Shown piece after piece: positions 26,238 to 34,405 of a stretch of DNA of 64,000 nucleotides. Origin of the DNA: Bacteroidales bacterium UBA5349 (lineage in GTDB: Bacteria; Bacteroidota; Bacteroidia; Bacteroidales; Tenuifilaceae). The stretch's first letter is position 1, and the number at the start of each line of letters is the position of its first letter. The DNA lies in contig DHQB01000009.1 in assembly GCA_002410065.1 (NCBI GenBank), forward strand, positions 62,001 to 126,000. The letters run 5' to 3'. The position numbers were made by a program, and so were the translations under genes. Below the pieces are notes generated by a model that saw only the letters and a list, made by a program, of their open reading frames with translations, was not told the DNA's origin and did no database searches.

Positions 26238-26423
26238 CATTTCATCGAAGGTAATGTTTTAAAGTCAACCTTATTGATGATTGAATTAATGTGTAGATAA
26301 TCACTGATATAGGATGTACTGAACAGAATATTATTGTAAAAGTCAACCCTTAAAATTTCTTATATCGTTTACTTTTACCCTTTTTCATTGTGTTTCTTCG
26401 TAATTAATAAAACGAAATTCATT

Positions 26424-27605
26424 ATGAAAGAAGTTGTAATAGTATCGGCAGTTCGAACAGCCATTGGAACCTTTGGAGGTAGTCTGTCGAATTTATCTGC
26501 AGTTGACCTTGGCGTAATTGCAGCACGCGAAGCAATAAAAAGAGCAGGTGTTGCTCCTAGTGAAATTAATGAAACAATTATAGGAAATATCCTATCGGCG
26601 GGCTTAGGGCAAAATATTTCTCGTCAAATAGCCGTAAAATCTGGTGTGCCAGAAACAAGCCCTGCAATGGGCATTAACCATTTATGCGGTTCAGGATTAC
26701 GTTCAGTTTCAATGGCTGCTCAGTTTATTATGCTTGGCGATGCTGATATTATTCTTGCCGGAGGTACTGAGAGCATGACAAATGCCCCTTACCTTTTACC
26801 CAAAGGACGCAGTGGTTACAGAATGGGACATGGTGAGGTAATAGATTCAATGATTATTGATGGACTAACCGATGCATTCAATAACTACCACATGGGCATT
26901 ACCGCCGAGAATATAGCAAAACAGTGGGGAATATCTCGTGAGGAGCAGGATGAGTTTGCAGTAAGAAGCCAAAATAAAGTTGAAGCAGCCCAAAAGGAGG
27001 GCCGATTTAAGGATGAAATTGTTCCTGTTGAAATACCTCAACGAAAGGGTGATCCGATAATATTTGACAACGATGAGTTTCCTAAGCATGGGCAAACTAT
27101 TGAAAACCTCGCGAAACTTCGCCCAGCATTTATAAATGATGGTACTGTTACAGCAGGTAACGCTTCGGGAATTAATGATGGAGCATCAATGCTTGTTGTT
27201 ATGTCGGCTGAAAAGGCGAAAGCCCTTGGATTAAAGCCGCTAGTTAGAATTATTTCCTACGGAAATGCAGCACTCGATCCTAAAATTATGGGTTATGGCC
27301 CAGTACCTGCCACTCGTGCTGCCTTGCTCAAGGCAAAGATGAAAATTAACGATATCGATTTAGTTGAGGCTAATGAGGCTTTTGCATCGCAATCAATTGC
27401 TGTTGTTCGTGATCTGAAGTTAAATCCCGAAATTGTAAACGTGAATGGCGGTGCCATTGCGCTTGGTCATCCAGTTGGTGCATCGGGTGCTAGGATTTTA
27501 ACTACCCTAATTTATGAGATGAAACGCAGAAATGCAGCAACTGGCCTTGCAACACTTTGTATTGGTGGTGGACAGGGCACTGCTTTGATTGTAGAGAATA
27601 TTTAG
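26424..27605 (+). CDS. atoB: Acetyl-CoA C-acetyltransferase (thiolase)
   Basis: A 393-residue thiolase, starting MKEVVIVSAVRTAIGTFGG at 26424; a longer reading from 26388 adds a non-conserved leader. The acyl-accepting cysteine is Cys88 in NHLCGSGLRS. The second catalytic histidine is in NGGAIALGHPVGASGAR, and the second catalytic cysteine is in LCIGGGQG. The enzyme joins two acetyl-CoA to acetoacetyl-CoA or runs in reverse. It is followed by an SDR reductase, a symporter, a CoA-transferase and two KAS III-like genes on the same strand, suggesting short-chain acyl-CoA metabolism. It could also supply acetoacetyl-CoA to other pathways. Confidence 0.93.
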   Translation: MKEVVIVSAVRTAIGTFGGSLSNLSAVDLGVIAAREAIKRAGVAPSEINETIIGNILSAGLGQNISRQIAVKSGVPETSPAMGINHLCGSGLRSVSMAAQFIMLGDADIILAGGTESMTNAPYLLPKGRSGYRMGHGEVIDSMIIDGLTDAFNNYHMGITAENIAKQWGISREEQDEFAVRSQNKVEAAQKEGRFKDEIVPVEIPQRKGDPIIFDNDEFPKHGQTIENLAKLRPAFINDGTVTAGNASGINDGASMLVVMSAEKAKALGLKPLVRIISYGNAALDPKIMGYGPVPATRAALLKAKMKINDIDLVEANEAFASQSIAVVRDLKLNPEIVNVNGGAIALGHPVGASGARILTTLIYEMKRRNAATGLATLCIGGGQGTALIVENI

Positions 27606-27646
27606 CAAAGAAAGAATATATAGTAAACATCAAAAAAACTTATTAT

Positions 27647-28390
27647 ATGAAACGTTTAGAGAATAGAGTAGCTATAATTACTGGTGGTGCCGATGGTTTA
27701 GGTAAGGCAGCTGCTAATCTTTTTGCAAAAGAGGGTGCAACCGTTATTATTTGGGATATGAACCAGGACAAAGGGAATGAAACAGTTATTGCAATTCATG
27801 CTAATGGAGGTAAAGCATCCTTTTTTAAAGTGAATACTGCAAGTTATAGTGAGGTTGAAAAGGCAACCGAAAGCGTTATTAAGGAATTCGGTAAAATAGA
27901 TATTCTTATAAATAATGCTGGGATTACTCGTGACTCAACGCTAAAAAAAATGACTCCTGAGCAGTGGCAACAAGTAATAGATGTAAACCTAACAGGTGTT
28001 TTTTACTGCGCCAAGTGTGTTAGTAACAATATGGTTGAAAATGGTTATGGCAGAATTATCAATACCTCATCGGTAGTTGCTCTTTATGGTAATTTTGGAC
28101 AAACAAACTATGTAGCAACTAAGGCTGGCGTAATTGGCATGACTAAAACCATGGCTCGCGAGTTAGGTCGAAAAGGAGTAACCGTAAATGCTGTTGCCCC
28201 AGGTTTTATTGCAACCGATATGGTGAAGAAAATGCCTGATGAGGTGCTTAAAGCTATGGAAGCCAAGGTACCTGTTGGTCGTTTGGGCTTGCCAGAAGAA
28301 ATAGCCTTGGCATACCTTTTCCTTGCAAGCGATGAGGCTGCTTACATCAACGGAACAACGCTTAGCGTTGATGGTGGAATAACCATCTAA
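27647..28390 (+). CDS. fabG: Short-chain dehydrogenase: 3-oxoacyl-(ACP or CoA) reductase
   Basis: A 247-residue classical SDR from the ATG at 27647 (MKRLENRVAIITGGADGLGKAA). A reading from 27557 would overlap the thiolase by 49 bases and has no conserved content. The cofactor loop is TGGADGLGKA, then NNAGITRDSTLKKM, and the active site is serine in NTSSVVALYG with tyrosine and lysine in NYVATKAG. The C-terminus is YLFLASDEAAYINGTTLSVDGG. The pairing with thiolase suggests reduction of acetoacetyl-CoA to 3-hydroxybutyryl-CoA, as in PhaB-type enzymes, rather than a fatty-acid-synthesis FabG; sequence alone does not decide. Confidence 0.88.
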   Translation: MKRLENRVAIITGGADGLGKAAANLFAKEGATVIIWDMNQDKGNETVIAIHANGGKASFFKVNTASYSEVEKATESVIKEFGKIDILINNAGITRDSTLKKMTPEQWQQVIDVNLTGVFYCAKCVSNNMVENGYGRIINTSSVVALYGNFGQTNYVATKAGVIGMTKTMARELGRKGVTVNAVAPGFIATDMVKKMPDEVLKAMEAKVPVGRLGLPEEIALAYLFLASDEAAYINGTTLSVDGGITI

Positions 28391-28457
28391 ATTGCTTTAC
28401 TGAATGAACTAAGGATAGTATTAAGAAATTTTTTTGTAAAAATAATAAGCAAAAATT

Positions 28458-30017
28458 ATGGCATCAACGGAACAAGTGCTAGGCACATGGATACTGATTG
28501 CAATTTACGCTTCTGCAGTACTGTATTTTGTTATCAAAGGGGCAATGGGTACCAAAAGCATGAAAGATTATGCTGTGGGAAGTATGAATTTTTCTCCTGT
28601 GTTTGTGGGTATGTCGCTTGCAGCAGCAATGACAAGTGCTGCCACATTCATTATCAACCCTGGCTTAATAGCTCTTTACGGGATAAGCGGTGTGCTATCG
28701 TTTGGCCTCTTTTTCCCTGTTGCAACAATGCTTTCATTAGTTGTGCTTACAAAAAGTTTCCGAAAGTTTGGTCAATCCGTAAGCGCAGTTTCCTTAGCTA
28801 GTTGGATTGGTAAAAGATACAATAGCAATGGATATTCATTGTTTATAGCTTTTCTATCGGTGCTACTATTAACTTTTATTGTGCTCATTCTTGTTGCACT
28901 AACAAAGGTATTTGCCAGCGCGCTAAATACTAACGAAATATTAACATTGGGCGCAATTATAATCTTTGTTTTTGGCTATATGATGTTTGGCGGTGCAAAT
29001 GCAATGGTTTATACCAATGCTATTCAAGCAGGCATAATGCTAATTGTTGCTGTTATTCTCTTGGTATCGGGCTTTAAACATTTTGGGAATGGGATTAGCG
29101 GTTTTTTAGAAACGCTTAAGTCAATTGATCCGGTTTTAGTAAAAGCCACAAATGAGGGGAGTCCTCTATTTAGAGATTTTTGGGAGATTATTCTTGCACA
29201 GGTAATTATAGGAGCAGCCGTTGTTTGTCAACCTCATATTATTACTAAATCCCTTTTGCTAAAAAAGGAAAGTGATGTTAACAAGTTTCTTATTACGGCA
29301 ATTATTGTTGAGATACTTTTCTTTTCTGTTGTAATTACTGGATTATATGCCCGAATCGAGTTCCCCGATTTAATGGCCAATGGGAAGGTTCTCGGTAATG
29401 ATAGTATAATTCCAACCTATGTTATACATATTTTTTCCAATGGTTGGGTTGCTATCGTAGTAGGCTTATTCGTTATACTTGGTCTTATTGGCGCTGGTAT
29501 GTCAACCCTTGAGGGCTTGATTCAATCATTGAGTACAAGCATAACTAACGATATCATTAACCCTCTTTTTGGCAAGAGAATATCGAGTGATAGAAGTTAC
29601 ATAAAGATTAATAGGTTTGTTATAGTTCTGCTTGCAGTTGTTGCGTTCTTCCTATCGAGGCATCAGCTAATTTCTCCAAAACTGAGTGTTGCCATTTTTG
29701 CGCAAAATGGAGTTTACGCATACTTCTCAATTATATTTATTCCAATTCTTTTGGGAATATTTGGTAAAACTGTTGGTTTAATGGCACCTCTTTGGGCTTC
29801 AATAACTGCATTGGTTACCCATTTTGGAATATACTACGGCTTGCCATACATTGTAAACAACAACATTGCTAGCCTAGGTTATTTCGACAAGTATTTTGTA
29901 GGGACTATTCATAACCCTGCAATTGCTGCTGCTTCGGCTATCATTTTATCGGCATTAGTAGGGCTAACGATTTATCAAGTTAATCGTTTTAAAACCAAGT
30001 CCATTAAAGCCAACTAA
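28458..30017 (+). CDS. Sodium:solute symporter family transporter
   Basis: A 519-residue membrane protein of the SSS family with about 13 transmembrane helices. The family landmarks are a short N-terminal helix, then GTKSMKDYAVGSMNFSPVFVGMSLAAAMTSAATF, where the S/T-rich stretch belongs to the sodium site. These are followed by LVSGFKHFGNGISGF, and by GLIGAGMSTLEGLIQSLSTSITNDI, equivalent to the GGL/SSS signature. SSS members import amino acids, sugars, pantothenate or monocarboxylates with sodium. Set between an acyl-CoA reductase and a CoA-transferase, it may import the short-chain acid that the CoA-transferase activates. Confidence 0.87.
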   Translation: MASTEQVLGTWILIAIYASAVLYFVIKGAMGTKSMKDYAVGSMNFSPVFVGMSLAAAMTSAATFIINPGLIALYGISGVLSFGLFFPVATMLSLVVLTKSFRKFGQSVSAVSLASWIGKRYNSNGYSLFIAFLSVLLLTFIVLILVALTKVFASALNTNEILTLGAIIIFVFGYMMFGGANAMVYTNAIQAGIMLIVAVILLVSGFKHFGNGISGFLETLKSIDPVLVKATNEGSPLFRDFWEIILAQVIIGAAVVCQPHIITKSLLLKKESDVNKFLITAIIVEILFFSVVITGLYARIEFPDLMANGKVLGNDSIIPTYVIHIFSNGWVAIVVGLFVILGLIGAGMSTLEGLIQSLSTSITNDIINPLFGKRISSDRSYIKINRFVIVLLAVVAFFLSRHQLISPKLSVAIFAQNGVYAYFSIIFIPILLGIFGKTVGLMAPLWASITALVTHFGIYYGLPYIVNNNIASLGYFDKYFVGTIHNPAIAAASAIILSALVGLTIYQVNRFKTKSIKAN

Positions 30018-30029
30018 AACTATTTTGTC

Positions 30030-31340
30030 ATGAAGAATTATATATCAACATATAAATCGAAACTTATTTCAATTGAGCAGGCTGTTGAGATGATTAAGAG
30101 CGATACTGATATTATAGTTGCTCAGTGTGCATCGGAACCCCAGGGCTGTATGGGCAAATTTCATCTTGCAAAGGATAGGGTGAAAAATGTACAAGTGTTC
30201 TCGGTATTAACGCTTAAACCCTACGATTTTTACATGAAACCTGAGATGAAGGGACATTTTGAACTTTGCAGTTGGTTTCATGCCCCCGGCTCAAGGCAAG
30301 CAATAAAAGAGGGAGCAGGAACAGTAACCTTTGTGCCCAATATGCTCCACAGAGCCGCTACTGATAGGCTTAAAGTGCGAAGACCACACATGTACTTTGG
30401 TACCTGTACACCACCCGATGAGAAGGGATTTGTCTCCTTATCGTTAGGCGTAACCTACGAGAAGGATATACTTGAAGCAGCAGAAATTGTGGTGCTTGAA
30501 GTGAATGATAAGTTGCCTAGAACATTTGGTGATACGCATGTTCATATTGATGATGTGGATTATTTTGTGGAATACTCGCAAACACCACCCACATTACCTA
30601 CACCCGAACCCGATGAGGTGGCACTAATGATTGGGAATAATATTGCTCAATTGGTTGATGATGGGTCTACCATTCAGTTGGGTATTGGTGAAATACCAAA
30701 CGCAGCAGCATTATCACTTAGGGACAAGAAAGACTTGGGCGTTCATACCGAAATGCTTGTCGATTCAATGGTTGAACTCTACGAAATGGGAGTAATAACC
30801 AACAAGAAAAAGGCATTTCATAAGGATAAGTTTGTGTGCACTTTTGCCATGGGATCTGAAAAGATGTATCAATGGCTAAACAATAACCCTGCCGTTGAGT
30901 TTCTGCGCGGAAAATACGTAAACGATCCTTGTATTGTTAAAAATAATTCAAAAATGGTCTCGATCAATACCTGCATTATGGTCGATTTTACGGGCCAGGT
31001 TGCTAGCGAATCTATAGGTACAAATCAGTACTCAGGTACAGGTGGTCAAACCGATACCGCTGTGGGTGCCATTGAAGGGTTTGACGGATTAGGCAAATCC
31101 ATAATAGCATGTCGTTCAACGGCACAAAGGGGGAAGACGTCAACCATAGTTCCTGTGCTACCCGAGGGAACAGCGGTTACACTTCATCGAAGCCATACCG
31201 ATTATGTGGTTACAGAGCATGGCTCTGTAAGGCTCACAGGCTTAACCGTAAGGGAGAGAACAAAAGCCTTAATATCCATTGCGCATCCCGATTTCAGAGC
31301 GGAACTTACTGAAAAGGCGCAAAAAATGGGTTACATCTAG
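30030..31340 (+). CDS. Acetyl-CoA hydrolase/transferase family CoA-transferase (4-hydroxybutyrate CoA-transferase-like)
   Basis: A 436-residue two-domain CoA-transferase. Landmarks are FGTCTPPDEKGFVSLSLG in the N-terminal domain, then the oxyanion-loop region IQLGIGEIPNAAALSL, then HTEMLVDSMVELYEMGVITN. In the C-terminal domain are VDFTGQVASESIG, which holds the catalytic-glutamate position, and the SGTGGQTDTAVGA glycine loop. Family members move CoA between acetate and butyrate, 4-hydroxybutyrate or similar acids. With the neighbouring symporter, SDR and thiolase it suggests uptake and activation of a C4-type acid. The exact acid is not shown by sequence. Confidence 0.88.
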   Translation: MKNYISTYKSKLISIEQAVEMIKSDTDIIVAQCASEPQGCMGKFHLAKDRVKNVQVFSVLTLKPYDFYMKPEMKGHFELCSWFHAPGSRQAIKEGAGTVTFVPNMLHRAATDRLKVRRPHMYFGTCTPPDEKGFVSLSLGVTYEKDILEAAEIVVLEVNDKLPRTFGDTHVHIDDVDYFVEYSQTPPTLPTPEPDEVALMIGNNIAQLVDDGSTIQLGIGEIPNAAALSLRDKKDLGVHTEMLVDSMVELYEMGVITNKKKAFHKDKFVCTFAMGSEKMYQWLNNNPAVEFLRGKYVNDPCIVKNNSKMVSINTCIMVDFTGQVASESIGTNQYSGTGGQTDTAVGAIEGFDGLGKSIIACRSTAQRGKTSTIVPVLPEGTAVTLHRSHTDYVVTEHGSVRLTGLTVRERTKALISIAHPDFRAELTEKAQKMGYI

Positions 31341-31396
31341 TTCATTATTCAATAATCATTATTCATTATTCATTATTCATTATTCATTATTCATTT
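31341..31396. repeat. Short tandem heptamer repeat (ATTCATT)n
   Basis: About six tandem copies of a seven-base unit (ATTCATT) lie between the CoA-transferase stop and the next ATG at 31402, with a degenerate lead-in. It is non-coding and not a CRISPR, because there are no spacers. Confidence 0.9.
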
Positions 31397-31401
31397 AAAA
31401 G

Positions 31402-32406
31402 ATGTTACCAATAAAAATAATAGGAACAGGAGTTTATGCACCCGGTGAGCCCATTGATAATATTGAGCTAAAACGATTAGCAAATATTGAATTCGAGCAC
31501 GAGAAAACGGAAGCAAAACTTGGCATATACACAAGGCATATTGCACATCTTAGGGGTATTAACGAAACTACTGCCGATTTTGCAACCAAAGCCGCCGAGA
31601 ATGCTATTACCGATTCGGGCTTATCACCAAGCGATATTGGGCTATTCATTGTAGCAACCGATACACCGGAGTTCATTACACCTGCTACTTCAATTTTGGT
31701 GCAGGGGCGAATCCAAAAGGGTGAAACATGGGCATCTACATTCGATGTTAGCGCATCCTGCGCTAGTTTTGCCATAGCACTTGATAATGCTGCTCGAATA
31801 ATGGCAACCGACGAATCAATTGAGTATGCTGTTGTAATCGGCGTTTATAATATGCCTGCATTTATTCGCCCTGGTGATGCTTTTGGTTATACCATTTTTG
31901 CTGATGGTGCTGGGGCATTTGTACTGCAAAGGGTAAATGGAAGCTCAGGTTATATTGCAGGTCAACTGCTTACCGATGGCACTCAATGGGATTATGTAGG
32001 TGTTTATGCAGGAGGAAGCAAAAACCCTATTACTTCCAAAGTTATTAAAGAGGAGAAGTGGGGACTATTAAACCTGCAACGTTTGCCTGGCGATAGGAAT
32101 GTGCGGCTTTGGCCAATGGTTGTTGAAAAATTACTTGCCAAAGCAAACCGAAAAATTGAAGAGGTTGATCATTTTATTTTCACACAAATAAATAGGTCAG
32201 TTATAATGGATGTAATGGCAGAGTTAAATCAGCCCGAATCAAAAACCAACTTTGTTATGGATCGCTATGGATATACAGGCTCGGGTTGTTTGCCAATGGC
32301 ATTTCACCATGCTGTAAAAGAGGGGAAGGTGAAACGTGGCGATAGGGTTATAATGGTTGCATCAGGAGCAGGATTAGCTGTAGGAAGCAACATATTTTTG
32401 TATTGA
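31402..32406 (+). CDS. KAS III-like protein with altered catalytic triad (first of pair)
   Basis: A 334-residue thiolase-fold protein resembling beta-ketoacyl-ACP synthase III. The nucleophile Cys120 is kept in FDVSASCASFAIALD, and the fold landmarks ADGAGAFVLQ and VASGAGLAVGSN are clear. The decarboxylation pair is not kept: the histidine of the HQAN motif is Thr261 in IFTQINRS, and the asparagine of the GNTS motif is Tyr291 in YGYTGSGCLP. Without these, normal malonyl-ACP condensation is unlikely; an acyltransferase or acyl-ester-forming role is more plausible. It follows the CoA-transferase gene after the heptamer repeat and precedes a second divergent homolog. Confidence 0.85.
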   Translation: MLPIKIIGTGVYAPGEPIDNIELKRLANIEFEHEKTEAKLGIYTRHIAHLRGINETTADFATKAAENAITDSGLSPSDIGLFIVATDTPEFITPATSILVQGRIQKGETWASTFDVSASCASFAIALDNAARIMATDESIEYAVVIGVYNMPAFIRPGDAFGYTIFADGAGAFVLQRVNGSSGYIAGQLLTDGTQWDYVGVYAGGSKNPITSKVIKEEKWGLLNLQRLPGDRNVRLWPMVVEKLLAKANRKIEEVDHFIFTQINRSVIMDVMAELNQPESKTNFVMDRYGYTGSGCLPMAFHHAVKEGKVKRGDRVIMVASGAGLAVGSNIFLY

Positions 32407-32460
32407 GAAGTAAAAGGCATAGGGTTGAGGAACGATAGATAAGGATTTAATTTACCTCAA

Positions 32461-32533
32461 CCTGTCTGCGCCAGCCTGTCGGCAGACAGGGCAGGCAGGC
32501 CTCAACCTCAACCTATCTGCCGACAGGCTGGCC
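32461..32533. repeat. GC-rich inverted repeat between the two KAS III-like genes
   Basis: CCAGCCTGTCGGCAGACAG (32471-32489) and CTATCTGCCGACAGGCTGG (32513-32531) are inverted copies with one mismatch, with extra GGCAGGCAGGC inside. The base composition is far from its AT-rich surroundings. It looks like a dispersed palindromic element or inserted repeat rather than a terminator, since no T-run follows. Confidence 0.75.
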
Positions 32534-32587
32534 TTAACCTCAATATACTGAATCATCTTAATCTAGAACAAAATAAATAAAAGCCAT

Positions 32588-33604
32588 ATGATCTCTCAAG
32601 TTGGAATATTAGGTACGGGGATATACATTCCAAAGGCAAGAATGACAGCAAAGCAAATAGCTGATGCCACAAATGGTGTTTGGTCTGAAAAAGCAGTATT
32701 TGAAAAGTTGGGAATTAGGGAAATAGCAGTTCCTGGACCTGACGATGGTACTCAAGGGATGGGAGTAAAAGCCGGACTTGATGCGCTGAAAAATACGGGA
32801 ATTGATCCTAAGAGTATCGACTTAATTTTATGCATTGGCGAGGAGTGGAAGGAGTACCCACTTACAACCTCGGGGATTTATATTCAGGAACAAATTGGTG
32901 CAACTAATGCTTGGGCTATTGATTTGCAGCAACGATGTGGAACAACAGTTGCAGCGATGAAGATTGCCAAGGATATGATAATTGCCGATGATGATATAAA
33001 CACGGTTATGATTGTGGGAGGTTATCGAAATGGAGATTTCATTGACTTTACCGATTCGAGTGTTTCGTTTATGTACAATCTATCAGCAGGCGCTGGAGCA
33101 ATTATTCTGAAGCGAAATATTGGTAAGAATTTGTTGTTGGGCACGCATATTATGACAGATGGAACCATGGCTCGCGATGCAGGTGTTGAGTATGGCGGTA
33201 TTTGCAAGCCAATAACCAAGGAGAATGCTGATTTTGCATACAAGTCATTGCGCCTTTTTAATGAGAAACACATGAAAGACAGACTGAATGAGGTCTCAAT
33301 GGGCAACTGGATGCATTGCATTGATAAAGCATTTGAGAAGTCTGGGGTTGAGAAGAGCCAGCTAGGCTACCTAGCAGGGCTTCATTTTAAGCGATCGATG
33401 TATGAGTTTATTGTTCAAGAATTGGGGTTGACTATGGATCAGACTATTTACCTTGAAGATTATGGGCATATGGGACAGATAGATCAAATACTTTCGCTTC
33501 ATCTTGCGCAGCAGCAGGGTAAGCTTGGCCAAGGAACAGTAGTATCAATGATTGCTGCAGGCATAGGCTATGCCTGGGGAGCAAACGTAATTAGATGGGG
33601 ATAA
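32588..33604 (+). CDS. KAS III-like protein (second of pair)
   Basis: A 338-residue thiolase-fold protein starting MISQVGILGTGIYIPKARMT. The nucleophile is Cys117 in IDLQQRCGTTVAAM. At the HQAN position it keeps a histidine, His266 in LAGLHFKRSM, but the following residues differ. The usual active-site asparagine is replaced by His294 in LEDYGHMGQID. The fold landmarks NLSAGAGAIILK and IAAGIGYAWGANVI are present. It is not recognisably HMG-CoA synthase, because it lacks the E-x-C-Y-A/K-A-G-T context. It may act with the first KAS III-like protein as a heteromeric or sequential pair. Confidence 0.83.
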   Translation: MISQVGILGTGIYIPKARMTAKQIADATNGVWSEKAVFEKLGIREIAVPGPDDGTQGMGVKAGLDALKNTGIDPKSIDLILCIGEEWKEYPLTTSGIYIQEQIGATNAWAIDLQQRCGTTVAAMKIAKDMIIADDDINTVMIVGGYRNGDFIDFTDSSVSFMYNLSAGAGAIILKRNIGKNLLLGTHIMTDGTMARDAGVEYGGICKPITKENADFAYKSLRLFNEKHMKDRLNEVSMGNWMHCIDKAFEKSGVEKSQLGYLAGLHFKRSMYEFIVQELGLTMDQTIYLEDYGHMGQIDQILSLHLAQQQGKLGQGTVVSMIAAGIGYAWGANVIRWG

Positions 33605-33817
33605 TGATTAACAAAATAAAGTCGACATCTTATTTACTATTATTATAATACTGATAAACAATTACATATTGCCTTAAGTGATGAATATATATGGTTAAGT
33701 CAACCCCTTTTGATTTGCTGTTGATTTTGAGCTGAGGTTAAATCTTTTGTTACTTGCACTAAATAGTTTAAAACAAAAACACGAAACGAATTAATTAACT
33801 AAACAAAAACTACAATT

Positions 33818-34324
33818 ATGAAGAAAGTAATGATTTTCGGACTGCTACTTGCAGTTGTTTTTACAGGATGTAAAAAGAGTGATGAGGATGATGATAACGA
33901 TAAGCCTAAGAAAGTTGGAATAATGGGCGAGTGGTATTCATCTGGAGCTAATGTTGCCCCTTTACTTATTTATGCTGGAATCGACTCAATTTATGCTGAA
34001 TTTAATCTTGATAATACCTATCTGGTTGAATCTTTTTCTGATGGTTCAAAAACAACCCTTACAGGTACGTTTACACAAGCGAAATCAGGAACTGGAAGTA
34101 TATGGACAATTATTCTTAATCAGAATACACCTAACAGCTTAACCAGCGAGGGGATTTTTGAGATTACCGATGGAACACTCAAAACTATGCAATATGAGGT
34201 TGCGCAAACAGAACCCCCAATTTCTGGTGTTACTAAACCTACTCCTGCAGGTGGTTTTGGAAGTACAAGTGATGGCGCATATGGAGTAATGAATGTGCAG
34301 AATTATATTGAATACGTTAAGTAA
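33818..34324 (+). CDS. Lipocalin-like lipoprotein
   Basis: A 168-residue lipoprotein: the signal MKKVMIFGLLLAVVFTGC places the lipidated cysteine at residue 18, followed by an acidic linker (KKSDEDDDNDKPKK), which in Bacteroidota can act as a surface-export signal. The remaining strands (IMGEWYSSGANVAPL ... YAEFNLDNTYLVESFSDGSKTTLTGTFTQ) have the GxW start and alternating strands of a small lipocalin-like barrel. The ligand is unknown. It has its own terminator and stands between the KAS III-like genes and the porin-like gene. Confidence 0.78.
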   Translation: MKKVMIFGLLLAVVFTGCKKSDEDDDNDKPKKVGIMGEWYSSGANVAPLLIYAGIDSIYAEFNLDNTYLVESFSDGSKTTLTGTFTQAKSGTGSIWTIILNQNTPNSLTSEGIFEITDGTLKTMQYEVAQTEPPISGVTKPTPAGGFGSTSDGAYGVMNVQNYIEYVK

Positions 34325-34337
34325 TTTTCAACTCTAC

Positions 34338-34374
34338 AAATCGGAGCCGATATTCTTTCGACTCCGATTTTTTT
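34338..34374 (+). terminator. Rho-independent terminator of the lipoprotein gene
   Basis: AAATCGGAG and CTCCGATTT form a nine-base stem, with GCCGATATTCTTTCGA between them, followed by seven T residues. It lies 14 bases after the stop. Confidence 0.88.
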
Positions 34375-34405
34375 ACTTATTAATTAAACATCTAATCGTT
34401 CTGCT

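Noticed and set aside
31341..31396. CRISPR-like array
   Set aside because: The repeat unit is seven bases with no spacers and no cas genes.
31402..33604. HMG-CoA synthase as the identity of either KAS III-like protein
   Set aside because: The cysteine contexts (VSASCASFA and QQRCGTTVA) and shorter lengths do not match the HMG-CoA synthase pattern, and the genes are not in the mevalonate run.
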